From Vulcanimicrobiota bacterium (GTDB lineage: Bacteria > Vulcanimicrobiota > Vulcanimicrobiia > Vulcanimicrobiales > Vulcanimicrobiaceae), in assembly GCA_019236495.1 (NCBI GenBank), contig JAFAIW010000159.1, positions 1 through 32,091 on the forward strand: a stretch of DNA of 32,091 nucleotides, given 5' to 3'. The notes under the pieces are model-generated. The model did no database searches and had not been told where the DNA came from. It saw only the letters and a list, made by a program, of their open reading frames with translations. Shown here one piece after another: positions 16,002 through 23,804 of this stretch (its first letter is position 1; every line of letters begins with the position of its first letter). Position numbers and translations under genes: made by a program.

Positions 16002-17767
16002 GTGGCGATCCACTGCGGCGCTTCGAATGCAGCGGGGAGAGCAAGGACGTAGCGCCGCCTCATCTCGCTCGCTTCGGTCTGCCGCATGCCGAAGCGGTCG
16101 AAGAGGTCCTCGACTTGGGCGTTTTTCGCGGTCGCGAGATACTCCGCGCGAAGGACCGTTGCACCGGCCCGAGCGAGCTCGTCGAGCAGACGAGCCCAAA
16201 GTGCGCGCTCCGCTCCGCGCCCCAGTGCGCGGCAACTGAGCAGAAACGTGTCGAGGCGCCGTTCTCCGGCGGCGTCGCCCCGAATCGCGATGGCCAGCCC
16301 GACAATCCCTTGATCCCCGAACCGGTCGCGCAGCGAAAGCGTCAGTGCGGTCGTACCGGGCTCGTCGAGAAGGCGGCGAAGGTCGCCCGGTCCGTGGCGC
16401 CGCGTCGTCACGTTGAACTGGTTCGTCTTCGCGATCAACTGTGCGGCACGTTCGAAGCTGCGTTCGTCGACGGGTTCTATGCTCGCATGCAACTCGAGCG
16501 AATGGAGAAAATCTTCGAGATTCGGCGCCCGCACTTCGAGCGCGGCGCGCTGCCGTTGCGCAGCGTAATCTTGCGATCTCACGCGGTCGGTCTCACTGAG
16601 GCGCAGCGCGTCGAAGAGCGGAGTCTCTTCGAGCGCGCGAAGGATTCCTAACGGATCGCGTCCGCCCTCGATCAGTGCGACCTCGGGAAGCTCGTGCCGA
16701 ACTTCTTCCAACTCGAAGGCTTGGTCGTCGACGAACGCGAGTGCATCGACGCCGAGATTCAGCTCGGCGGCGATCGAGCGCAGGTTGAGGCTCTTTGCTT
16801 CCCAATTGATGCGGATTGCCGAGAAGTCGCCGAGCTCGAGCGGCATATCGGGTCGCGCCGCAAATGCTTCGGTGACGTCTGCGGGATTGTTCTTGCTGAC
16901 CAACGCCAAGAGAACGCCGCGCGCTTTCAGGTCGAGCGCGAGTAGTTGAATCCGGCGATAGACGCTTCCCGGAAAATCATGGCCGATTTGCAGTCCGTCG
17001 ATGCCGTCTTCACCGAGTATCCCGCCCCAAAGTACGTTGTCGAGGTCCAAGACAAGAACTTTGCGCGGTGCGACCAACAGCGGTCGCAGCGTTCGTGCGA
17101 CCGCAAAGGCAAAGGACTTCAACGCGCTTGCGGCGATCGGCTGGCGTGCGAAGAGATCCAGTTTGCGATCGAACGAGGCACTGCCGGCGCGCGCCGCCCA
17201 CGCCGCAAAGTCGAACACATAAACGTTTGAGCTGCGCGCGGCGAGCGCAAGGATCGCCGCGTTCAACCGCGCGACGATCTCGCCGAGACCGAAACCCGCC
17301 GTCAAATCGCTCAGCGTCACGGGATCGACCGGCGGGAAAGTCGAGAGGAAGAGCGGCGCGGATGAAGCGTTGCGGAACCCGGCAGTCAGCGCCTCGATCC
17401 GGTCCCGAACCTCTTCGAAGGCGCGCTCGCGTTGTGCGCCCGTCAAAGCGTTCGGTGCCGCGCAGAGATCGGGATGCAGGTCTTGCAAGCGCCACAAGAC
17501 GAGCACGGCGCTGGGGTCCGACGCGAAGATCGCGGAAGAAGGATCGAAGAGCAGCGGTTCCAGCACGCCGTAGTCACCGATGAACACCTCCGGCGAGCAC
17601 GGAATCAGTGCGAGCGCGAAGGCCAGCGCGTCAGCCTGCGTTTCGAGCGTAAAAGTCCGGGCTATCGACAGCCGAAACGGCGGCGCGTTGCGGCTTCTTT
17701 CGCGAATCTCGGCCAGCGCGCGCTTCATCGACGAAAGGCGCCCGTCGCTTAGCGCTTCGTCGATCAC
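15998..17767 (-). CDS. FkbH-like HAD-family acyl-loading protein
   Basis: A 589-residue protein of the FkbH type (HAD-IIIC). The N-terminal part (to about 225) resembles the SGNH-like front domain. The HAD core carries VLVLDLDNVLWGGILGEDG (catalytic aspartates about 241 and 243), then LVSKNNPADV and LAFVDDQAFE. The C-terminal region (RFGDQGIVGLAI, LSCRALGRGAERALW) is the GNAT-like tail of the family. Characterised FkbH proteins take 1,3-bisphosphoglycerate, dephosphorylate it and load a glyceryl group on an ACP. A free ACP lies three genes upstream in the same operon, which supports such a role. GTG start overlaps the stop of the MaoC-SDR gene (GTGA); ATG 17728 is an alternative. Confidence 0.9.
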   Translation of the reverse strand: MIDEALSDGRLSSMKRALAEIRERSRNAPPFRLSIARTFTLETQADALAFALALIPCSPEVFIGDYGVLEPLLFDPSSAIFASDPSAVLVLWRLQDLHPDLCAAPNALTGAQRERAFEEVRDRIEALTAGFRNASSAPLFLSTFPPVDPVTLSDLTAGFGLGEIVARLNAAILALAARSSNVYVFDFAAWAARAGSASFDRKLDLFARQPIAASALKSFAFAVARTLRPLLVAPRKVLVLDLDNVLWGGILGEDGIDGLQIGHDFPGSVYRRIQLLALDLKARGVLLALVSKNNPADVTEAFAARPDMPLELGDFSAIRINWEAKSLNLRSIAAELNLGVDALAFVDDQAFELEEVRHELPEVALIEGGRDPLGILRALEETPLFDALRLSETDRVRSQDYAAQRQRAALEVRAPNLEDFLHSLELHASIEPVDERSFERAAQLIAKTNQFNVTTRRHGPGDLRRLLDEPGTTALTLSLRDRFGDQGIVGLAIAIRGDAAGERRLDTFLLSCRALGRGAERALWARLLDELARAGATVLRAEYLATAKNAQVEDLFDRFGMRQTEASEMRRRYVLALPAAFEAPQWIAT

Positions 17768-18912
17768 GGCATGCTCGCTCCGCCCGTCACCGGAATGTTC
17801 GCTCCGTTGATGAACGCCGCACCGGGCCCACACAGAAACGCCACCACCTCCGCCACGTCCTCCGGTTCGCACATGCGGCGCAAAGGGTTCTTCGCCGACT
17901 CAACCTGCTTCGTGCGTAGAGGAACGTTCACCGACGCGGCGGTGTTCATCATCGACGGCGACACCGCATTGACGCGAATGCCCGCCGGACCGTACTCGAG
18001 AGCCATCGAACGGATCAGGCCCCACAACGCCATCTTTGCGGAAACGTATGCGGCAAGCTTCGGCGGCGGCTGATCGAAGACGTACTGTGAAAGCACCGCA
18101 ACGATGACCGACTGGGCGGCCATTTGCGCGAGAAGCGCGCGCGAAATCTCGTAAAAGGCTTCGACGCTAACGCGCCAATGTTCGCGCAGGGCCTCGCCGT
18201 CATCGGGGAACGCATGCGCCTCGGGCATCGCACCCGCGGCGTGAACGAGCCCCGCAATGGAGCCGGATTCGAGCTCCGCTTCAACCGCACGCGCCAGTGC
18301 AGCTCCAGTGGAGAGATCGATGCTGCGGAACGGAACGTTCCGCGTCCATTCCCCGTGTCTCTCGAATCGCTCGCGATTGCGGCCCCATGCGACAACCTGC
18401 GCACCTGCGTGCGACAAACGCGCGCAGATTTGCGCACCGACGTCGCCGCTCGCGCCGGTCACCAAGATGCGCTTGCCGGCGACCTCACTCGCCGGCCGCT
18501 CCGAGGGTTGGTCGATCATCGTAACCTTCGCTTTCGCTTCGAAGAAGACGGCTCCGTCTTCGGTACCGGCGCCCGTGATGTCGAGATCGAGCGTGTTGGT
18601 GGAAGCGCTTACCGAACGCACCGTGCCGGTGATTTCCAACTCGGTGCCGATGCGGATCGGTCGCTTCCAACGAATTTCGAACTCGTTCCAAAGTGCTCCG
18701 GGGCCGGGCAAATGCATCCCGATGAGCGTCGACACAAACGAGGCGGCAAGCATGCCGTGCACGACTTGTCCGCCCATCGGGGTGCGACGCGCGTAATCGG
18801 GTGAAACGTGGAGCGGATTGCGATCGCCGGTGAATTCGGCAAACGCGGAGAGTTCATCGGCACCGAACCGATGAATTATCGTCCGTGAGTCACCGGCGGA
18901 CCAGCGGTTCAC
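17764..18912 (-). CDS. MaoC-like hydratase fused to SDR ketoreductase
   Basis: A two-domain protein of 382 residues. Residues 1-135 are a hot-dog MaoC/(R)-hydratase domain with the signature FTGDRNPLHVSPDYA (catalytic Asp about 30, His 35) and GGQVVHGML. Residues about 147-382 are a classical SDR: TGASGDVG (152-159), HAAG, and the triad Ser275 (LSQYVF), Tyr289 and Lys293 (YVSAK), ending INGANIPVTGGASMP. Both active sites look intact. Such domains interconvert 3-keto, 3-hydroxy and 2-enoyl thioesters. The order is opposite to that of eukaryotic MFE-2. With the ACP and FkbH genes alongside, ACP-bound acyl chains are the likely substrate. GTG 18912 is preferred to TTG 18918 for its GGA spacing. 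Confidence 0.92.
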   Translation of the reverse strand: MNRWSAGDSRTIIHRFGADELSAFAEFTGDRNPLHVSPDYARRTPMGGQVVHGMLAASFVSTLIGMHLPGPGALWNEFEIRWKRPIRIGTELEITGTVRSVSASTNTLDLDITGAGTEDGAVFFEAKAKVTMIDQPSERPASEVAGKRILVTGASGDVGAQICARLSHAGAQVVAWGRNRERFERHGEWTRNVPFRSIDLSTGAALARAVEAELESGSIAGLVHAAGAMPEAHAFPDDGEALREHWRVSVEAFYEISRALLAQMAAQSVIVAVLSQYVFDQPPPKLAAYVSAKMALWGLIRSMALEYGPAGIRVNAVSPSMMNTAASVNVPLRTKQVESAKNPLRRMCEPEDVAEVVAFLCGPGAAFINGANIPVTGGASMP

Positions 18913-20017
18913 TTTCAATTTCCGAGAGCGTTTGAGGTGCGTCCAAGTCCCAGTCCGCGCGCGTGACGTACAGCCGCCCCGCCTCCGGCTCCAGGATGTC
19001 GTCCGCGCGCAGATAGATCAAATTGTGCCGAAAAGGCTTTCGCTCGACGGGCTGGATTCGATTGGGAAGGAGCGGGTGCTCCGGCTCTTCCAAACCCCAG
19101 CCTGCCGCCGCCAGGGTCTCGTGGAAAGCCGGCGGCGACCCGGTGAAGTCCGCGAAAACGCAACCCGCACTCGCGAGGTCGCGGGAAGCTGCCGCCAGCG
19201 CGCGCAAACCGCTCTCCCGTCCTCGCTCGCCGGCGGGATGAAAAAAATCGACAATTCTTCCGACAAGCACCGTTTCGTCATCGAGTGCTCGCTCGATGCG
19301 AGTAGCGCAGAGCGCCGGTTCGCCGGCTTCGCCCGCGATGTAGACGCGATAGGCGTACGCCGGATGCTGCCGGTACCGATGCGCGATGAAATCCGGCGAA
19401 CGCCGGGCGCAATATGCCATCGCGGGGTAACGCGTCCAATCGGGGCGATATGCAGCGGGATCGTACGGGGTAACGCCGCCGGATTCGGCGGGACGGTGCC
19501 GCAACGTGTCGAGCCGAGCGCTGCGTGCCCCCGGCAGCAACAGATCGCGGACGCGCTGCGGATCGAAGACGACGAGCGAGCGCGGCAGCGCCGGGATGAG
19601 CGTGGCGCCTAACCGCTGCATGATGGCGGCGCTTTCGGGTTTCCAAGGACTGCCCAAGAGCAGAGGAAAGAGCGCTCGGGCTGCCGCCAGGAGGCGCAAT
19701 CCGGCTCCGTGCCGGTACGCCGCATCGACCATCCAGTGGCCGATCCACGCCGCCGTGACTTCGGCTTCTCCCCACTGCGTTGTAACCGGATGGTAGCCGA
19801 GCATCCCGGTCAGCCGGTCGCCGTCCCAAACGCTCAAGATATTCGCGCTATCGTCCTCGACGTCGAACGTCCAGTCGAACATGGGGCGTGCGCGCAGCGG
19901 TGTATCGGGACGGAGGTTTCTCGCGACGAACGCATCGAGTTTTTCCCACTCGCGCATCGGGAAACGGGTTCGAACGACCGGCCCTTCGCCCCGCGCGGCG
20001 GGAAGCGACGACGTCAC
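18890..20017 (-). CDS. GNAT-like acyltransferase-type protein
   Basis: A 375-residue protein that I place only loosely. The first half (about 15-165) has the look of a GNAT acyltransferase: ILSVWDGDRLTGMLGYHPV, then AAWIGHWMVDAAYRHGAGLRLLAAARALFPL, which resembles the acyl-CoA-binding strand-helix. The second half (about 200-375) repeats a similar pattern (LVGRIVDFFHPAG, then ESGLRALAAASRDLASAGC, then FADFTGSPPAFHETLAAAGW), suggesting a double GNAT fold. It follows the ACP with a GTGA overlap and may accept an acyl group from it. No membrane segments. The function is inferred from fold impression and context. Confidence 0.65.
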   Translation of the reverse strand: MTSSLPAARGEGPVVRTRFPMREWEKLDAFVARNLRPDTPLRARPMFDWTFDVEDDSANILSVWDGDRLTGMLGYHPVTTQWGEAEVTAAWIGHWMVDAAYRHGAGLRLLAAARALFPLLLGSPWKPESAAIMQRLGATLIPALPRSLVVFDPQRVRDLLLPGARSARLDTLRHRPAESGGVTPYDPAAYRPDWTRYPAMAYCARRSPDFIAHRYRQHPAYAYRVYIAGEAGEPALCATRIERALDDETVLVGRIVDFFHPAGERGRESGLRALAAASRDLASAGCVFADFTGSPPAFHETLAAAGWGLEEPEHPLLPNRIQPVERKPFRHNLIYLRADDILEPEAGRLYVTRADWDLDAPQTLSEIESEPLVRR

Positions 20018-20253
20018 AATTCTGCGCCCTTTTCCCGTAGAATCGTTCGAATGACCCCGACGTTGACGAACTCCGCGATCTCGAGCAAGTCGAACGTTAC
20101 GCCGAAACGCTGCTCGAGCTCGGCGATCAAATTCACCATGCCGAAAGAATCCCAGCCTTGCACGTCATCGTGCGAGGAGCTTTCGGCGAGCGACCCCGGA
20201 TCGACCGAGAACACGTCGGCGATTGCGCGGTACAGTGGATCGTCGGCCGGCAT
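20014..20253 (-). CDS. Acyl carrier protein
   Basis: A free-standing ACP of 79 residues. The 4'-phosphopantetheine attachment site is Ser36 in GWDSFGMVNLI, inside the expected second helix; the protein is acidic, with the four-helix pattern of ACPs. It is unlikely to be the fatty-acid ACP: no fab genes are near and it is embedded in the glycan operon, two bases after the LIC12192-like gene and overlapping the GNAT-like gene. It most likely carries the acyl group made by the FkbH-like and MaoC-SDR proteins. Confidence 0.93.
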   Translation of the reverse strand: MPADDPLYRAIADVFSVDPGSLAESSSHDDVQGWDSFGMVNLIAELEQRFGVTFDLLEIAEFVNVGVIRTILREKGAEL

Positions 20254-20255
20254 CT

Positions 20256-20654
20256 TCAGATGGCGTGCGGGGTTACCGCGAGTTTCTTGACGGCAAGGAT
20301 CTCTTCAACGAGATCGCAGTCGCTCGACGTGCGAACCGCCAGCTCTTCGAGCGCGAAGCGGAATTCGCGGCCTGCGTCGAGGACGGCGTCGAAGAGCGCG
20401 CGGCGTCGCAGCGGATCTTCGGGGAGCATCTCGAGGGAGTAGAAGACGATCCCGTCGATCGAGGCCAAATCGCGTAGCGTTGCGTCCAGCATCATGTAGC
20501 AATCCGGCATATAGTACTCCGTATTGCTCAGCAAGAAAACCGCCCCCTGGCGCGCGCAGTAATCGCGAATGACGAGGTTCTGAACGCGCTGGGGAATGAG
20601 GCTACCGGCGATCTCGCGGCTGAAGATGTAGCCTCGCAAGCGGGCAGCGCTCAT
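20256..20654 (-). CDS. Sporadic carbohydrate cluster protein, LIC12192-like
   Basis: A 132-residue cytoplasmic protein. The pattern RGYIFSREIAGSLIPQRVQN, LVIRDYCARQG, LLSNTEYYMPDCYMML, GIVFYSLEMLPED and FALEELAV matches my memory of the 'sporadic carbohydrate cluster protein, LIC12192 family' first named from Leptospira. The biochemical function of the family is unknown as far as I know. It is found in patchily distributed surface-carbohydrate loci and is reported next to a dedicated 2OG-Fe(II) oxygenase family, exactly as here. Its ATG overlaps the oxygenase stop (ATGA) and it ends two bases before the ACP. Confidence 0.82.
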   Translation of the reverse strand: MSAARLRGYIFSREIAGSLIPQRVQNLVIRDYCARQGAVFLLSNTEYYMPDCYMMLDATLRDLASIDGIVFYSLEMLPEDPLRRRALFDAVLDAGREFRFALEELAVRTSSDCDLVEEILAVKKLAVTPHAI

Positions 20655-21466
20655 CGGATCGAGGGTTTCCGGTAACTATACCCGATTTTGGTCGCTGGGC
20701 GCGTCGTTATCGGAAGGAACGTTTCGCCGAGCGGCTTCGTGTCGTAAGGCGTCAACAGGGACTTGAAGCGCACGTTGATGCTCCAGCGAGCTTTCTCTTC
20801 GAGGTTCACTCGGTTACCGTGCGGCACGGTGTGCGAAAAAAGGACGACGTGACCGTAAGGAACTTCCAGCCAAACGACGCGATCGGCGATCGCGGCAAAA
20901 AAACCTTCAGCGTCGAGTGAAGCATAATGTGGGAAGTCGTCGTAGACGTCTTCGGCTTCGTGGCGCGGCAAGACGAACATCGAACGCGTGCGATAGCAGT
21001 CGACCAAAGGTAACCAACTCACGACCTCGTAAGGCGAATTTCCCGACCAGACGTCCGAGTGGACGGGGAGAACCGAGTCGGCATCGCGCGGGAGTTGGAT
21101 GCTCAAATTGCACGACCGTTGCATTGCCAGCTCGTTACCGGCGAGCCAGGCCAGGTGTTGTTTGACGAGCCGGTAGACCCCGATGCGCGTGCCGTCACCG
21201 CCGGCTGCGAGATGGCGAATCAGGGCCAGCCGAAAATCGTTCAAGCCGTCGACGGTGACGTGATGGTGAATGGAGTCGAAGAATTCGTCTCGGTCGACGT
21301 GCGCGCCGAGCAAGCGTAGCCCCTCGCGATAGATGCCGTCGCGCAACGCGTCCAGCGAGTCCCGATCCTCGACGGCAAAGATCACATAACCGTCTCGCAA
21401 GAATCGATCGATCGCCGCTTGCTCGTTCGGCTCGTAAAAGCTCACGTCTACGGTCTGCATCTCCAC
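20651..21466 (-). CDS. Sporadic carbohydrate cluster 2OG-Fe(II) oxygenase
   Basis: A 271-residue oxygenase with a jelly-roll core. The iron ligands are probably His136 and Asp138 (LPVHSDVWSGNSPYEVV) and His216 (FSHTVPHGNRVN), with a downstream Arg in KARWSINVRFKSL binding 2-oxoglutarate. It hydroxylates or otherwise oxidises an unknown substrate, in this setting a sugar or acyl group. It resembles the oxygenase family that accompanies LIC12192-type proteins, and that partner follows with an ATGA overlap. First gene of operon D. The start is GTG 21466 or ATG 21460; a possible promoter lies just upstream. Confidence 0.85.
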   Translation of the reverse strand: MEMQTVDVSFYEPNEQAAIDRFLRDGYVIFAVEDRDSLDALRDGIYREGLRLLGAHVDRDEFFDSIHHHVTVDGLNDFRLALIRHLAAGGDGTRIGVYRLVKQHLAWLAGNELAMQRSCNLSIQLPRDADSVLPVHSDVWSGNSPYEVVSWLPLVDCYRTRSMFVLPRHEAEDVYDDFPHYASLDAEGFFAAIADRVVWLEVPYGHVVLFSHTVPHGNRVNLEEKARWSINVRFKSLLTPYDTKPLGETFLPITTRPATKIGYSYRKPSIR

Positions 21467-21673
21467 GAAGAGCGTCGACCCCCGTTCGATGGAACTTTAG
21501 GAAGCCGAACACTCCATTGCAAACGACAGGTAAAGAGGACCTGCGAGGATACGGTGCTCCTCAAGGAAGGCGCCGCCAAAACCGAAGATTGGAAGGAGAC
21601 CGAGCGCTCCCCCAACGGGGGCGATTTTCGGGCGCCTTTTGCACGTGGCGGGCAGGTGTTGTTGAGGAATTCC
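21467..21673. promoter_or_regulatory. Divergent control region between operons D and E
   Basis: The longest gene-free stretch of the window. It separates the oxygenase operon (minus) from the HldE-like operon (plus) and must hold both promoters or their leaders. Besides the possible minus-strand promoter it holds a small G/C hairpin at 21609-21621 (CCCCC, loop AAC, GGGGG), followed by GCGATTTT, which could act as a weak terminator or leader structure for the plus-strand transcript. No convincing operator repeat or riboswitch is seen. The frame of the plus-strand gene is open through much of the region but looks non-coding in composition. Confidence 0.5.
21494..21522 (-). promoter_or_regulatory. 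Possible sigma70-type promoter for operon D
   Basis: Read on the minus strand: TTGCAA (21522-21517), a 17-base spacer, then TAAAGT (21499-21494). Transcription would begin about 20 bases before the oxygenase start. It is the best -35/-10 pair I can see in the divergent region, but short hexamers arise by chance and this phylum's consensus is not known. Confidence 0.3.
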
Positions 21674-23206
21674 ATGGTCGCGGGACCGCCGTCGAAAGTC
21701 CAATCGCTGGCAGAGCTCGCCCTAACGATCGAAAATCTCAAGCGGGAGGGACGAAAGGTCGTCCTATGTCACGGCGTTTTCGATTTGCTGCACATCGGAC
21801 ACATTCGCCATTTCAGCGAAGCGAAGGCATTGGGCGACGTGCTTGTGGTCACCTTAACCGAAGATCGGCACGTCAACAAAGGGCCTCATCGTCCGGCGTT
21901 CACGGAAGCGCTACGCGCGGAAGCGCTTGCCGCGCTGGGCATGGTCGACTACGTCGCCGTGTCGCGCTATCCCGATGCACAAGCCGTCATCTTGCAACTG
22001 CAACCCGACATTTACGCCAAAGGTCCCGACTACAAGGATGCCTCGGCAGACGTCACCGGAGGCATCGTCAAGGAGCGAGAGGCCATCGAGTCGGTCGGCG
22101 GGTCGATCGTGTTCACTGAAGACGTTACCTTCAGCTCGTCGGCGCTACTCAACCGGCATTGGCGAGCGTTCGACGACGGCGTCGAGCGGTATCTTCAGGA
22201 ATTCCGCTCCCGCTATTCCGCACGCGACGTGATCGAGCACGTCGAGCGGCTGAGCACGATGCGCGTTGCCGTCGTCGGCGAAGCGATTCTCGACGAATAC
22301 GTCTACTGCGACCAATTGGGCAAATCCGCGAAGGACCCGGTCTTGGCGATGCGATTCGAATCGGCGGAGGTGTTCGCCGGCGGCGCGCTTGCCGTTGCGA
22401 ATCATCTTGCGGGCTTCTGCCGCTCGGTCGAGCTCGTGAGCTACCTGGGAGCGAACGGCGATCCCCACGAGAATCTCATACGAAGCAGTTTAAAGCCCAA
22501 CGTCCGCCCCAACTTCATCTACAAGAAAAACTCGCCGACGATCCTGAAGCGACGTTATATCGAGCGAGTTCTTTTTACGAAGCTCTTCGAGCTGTACATG
22601 ATCAACGACGAGCCGATTTCCGAGGAGGAAGAGGGCGTCCTGGGATCGTTACTCGACGCGCGTTTGGAAAATGCGGATCTCGTGGTGGCGGCAGATTTCG
22701 GACACGGACTCATTACGCCTCGCATCGTCGCGCAGCTGGCGAGCAGCGACCGGTTTCTGGCCGTAAACACGCAGGTCAACGCCGCGAACATCCGGTTTCA
22801 CGCGATCTCGAACTATCGCCGGGCGGACTACGTCTGCATCAACGAAGGCGAGCTTCGATTGGATGCACGCAACCGTACCGCGGCGGTGGACCATTTGATC
22901 GGCGGATTGAACGAGAAGCTCAATTGCAGTCGCTTTCTGGTGACGCGCGGCAAGAGTGGGGTGAGTTACTTTGAGAGCGGGCGCCAGGTCGACAGCCCGT
23001 CGTTTGCGCACAACGTCGTGGACCGCATCGGGGCGGGAGACGCCGTGTTGGCGATCACGTCGGCTTGCGCGGCAGCGGGGACCCCGCCCGAAATTCTGGC
23101 GTTTCTCGCGAACGTGATCGGCGCGCTCAAGGTGGAGATCATGGGCAATCGTTCTTCGGTCGACCGCGTCTCCACGATCAAGTTCATCGAATCACTGTTG
23201 AAATAG
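21674..23206 (+). CDS. HldE-like cytidylyltransferase-PfkB kinase fusion (reversed order)
   Basis: A 510-residue bifunctional protein. Residues about 25-165 form an RfaE-type nucleotidyltransferase: CHGVFDLLHIGH with the HxGH motif at 40-43, KGPDY, and SSSALLNR at its end. Residues about 196-510 are a PfkB/ribokinase-type sugar kinase: VAVVGEAILDEYV, FAGGALAVANHLAG and DRIGAGDAV with catalytic Asp456. E. coli HldE has the same two activities (heptose-7-phosphate 1-kinase and heptose-1-phosphate adenylyltransferase), but with the kinase first. Whether ATP or CTP is used by the transferase domain cannot be told. ATG 21674 has GAGG six bases before it; the open frame to 21419 is not believed. 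Confidence 0.92.
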   Translation: MVAGPPSKVQSLAELALTIENLKREGRKVVLCHGVFDLLHIGHIRHFSEAKALGDVLVVTLTEDRHVNKGPHRPAFTEALRAEALAALGMVDYVAVSRYPDAQAVILQLQPDIYAKGPDYKDASADVTGGIVKEREAIESVGGSIVFTEDVTFSSSALLNRHWRAFDDGVERYLQEFRSRYSARDVIEHVERLSTMRVAVVGEAILDEYVYCDQLGKSAKDPVLAMRFESAEVFAGGALAVANHLAGFCRSVELVSYLGANGDPHENLIRSSLKPNVRPNFIYKKNSPTILKRRYIERVLFTKLFELYMINDEPISEEEEGVLGSLLDARLENADLVVAADFGHGLITPRIVAQLASSDRFLAVNTQVNAANIRFHAISNYRRADYVCINEGELRLDARNRTAAVDHLIGGLNEKLNCSRFLVTRGKSGVSYFESGRQVDSPSFAHNVVDRIGAGDAVLAITSACAAAGTPPEILAFLANVIGALKVEIMGNRSSVDRVSTIKFIESLLK

Positions 23207-23207
23207 C

Positions 23208-23804
23208 ATGGTCATCGGTATCGATTTCGACAACACGATCGTCAACTACGACGGACTTTTTTCGAAGGTCGCGGCCGAGGTGGGGCTCGTGCCCGTCACC
23301 TTTCGAGGAAGCAAGACGGAAATCCGCGACCATCTGCGCGCGCACGGCGCGGGCGACGACGACTGGCAACGCGTTCAAGCGGAAGTCTACGGACGCCGAA
23401 TCGAAGCCGCGCCGCCCTTCGAGGGAATCCGGGAATTCCTGGAGCAGTGTCGGATGCGATCGATCCCGACGCACATCGTGAGCCATAAGTCGACTCACGC
23501 GCCGTTGGATCCTCTGCGCACCGACCTGCGCGCCGCGGCTGCGAAGTGGCTCCAACGTCACGACGTGCGCGTGGAAAGCGTGCATTTCGAGGGATCGCGA
23601 GCCGCGAAACTCGCGCGTATCGCGTCGCTCGGCTGCACGCATTTCGTCGACGATCTCGAAGAGATTTTTCTCGAGCCGGCGTTTCCGGACGGCGTAGAAC
23701 GGTGGTTGTTTGCCCCGGCTCATTCGAGTCGCGGCTCCGGATGCCGAACGGTGCAAAGTTGGCGAGACCTGGCGGATGAACTCTTTGGCGTTCGCGCGCG
23801 TTGA
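23208..23804 (+). CDS. HAD-superfamily phosphatase
   Basis: A 198-residue HAD hydrolase. Motif I is IDFDNTIVNYD (nucleophile Asp6, acid Asp8), motif II is in HIVSHKSTH, and motif IV is FVDDLEEIF. The residues between form a small helical cap. It starts one base after the HldE-like gene. In the heptose pathway a HAD phosphatase (GmhB) removes the 7-phosphate between kinase and nucleotidyltransferase, and this protein may do that job, although it does not show GmhB's zinc-binding cysteine pattern. Other sugar phosphates are possible. The C-terminal 29 bases overlap the next gene. Confidence 0.85.
   Translation: MVIGIDFDNTIVNYDGLFSKVAAEVGLVPVTFRGSKTEIRDHLRAHGAGDDDWQRVQAEVYGRRIEAAPPFEGIREFLEQCRMRSIPTHIVSHKSTHAPLDPLRTDLRAAAAKWLQRHDVRVESVHFEGSRAAKLARIASLGCTHFVDDLEEIFLEPAFPDGVERWLFAPAHSSRGSGCRTVQSWRDLADELFGVRAR

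Noticed and set aside
21609-21621. An intrinsic terminator at the CCCCC-AAC-GGGGG hairpin.
   Set aside because: The stem is only five base pairs and the following T run is four bases after GCGA, too weak to call; it is only mentioned as part of the control region.
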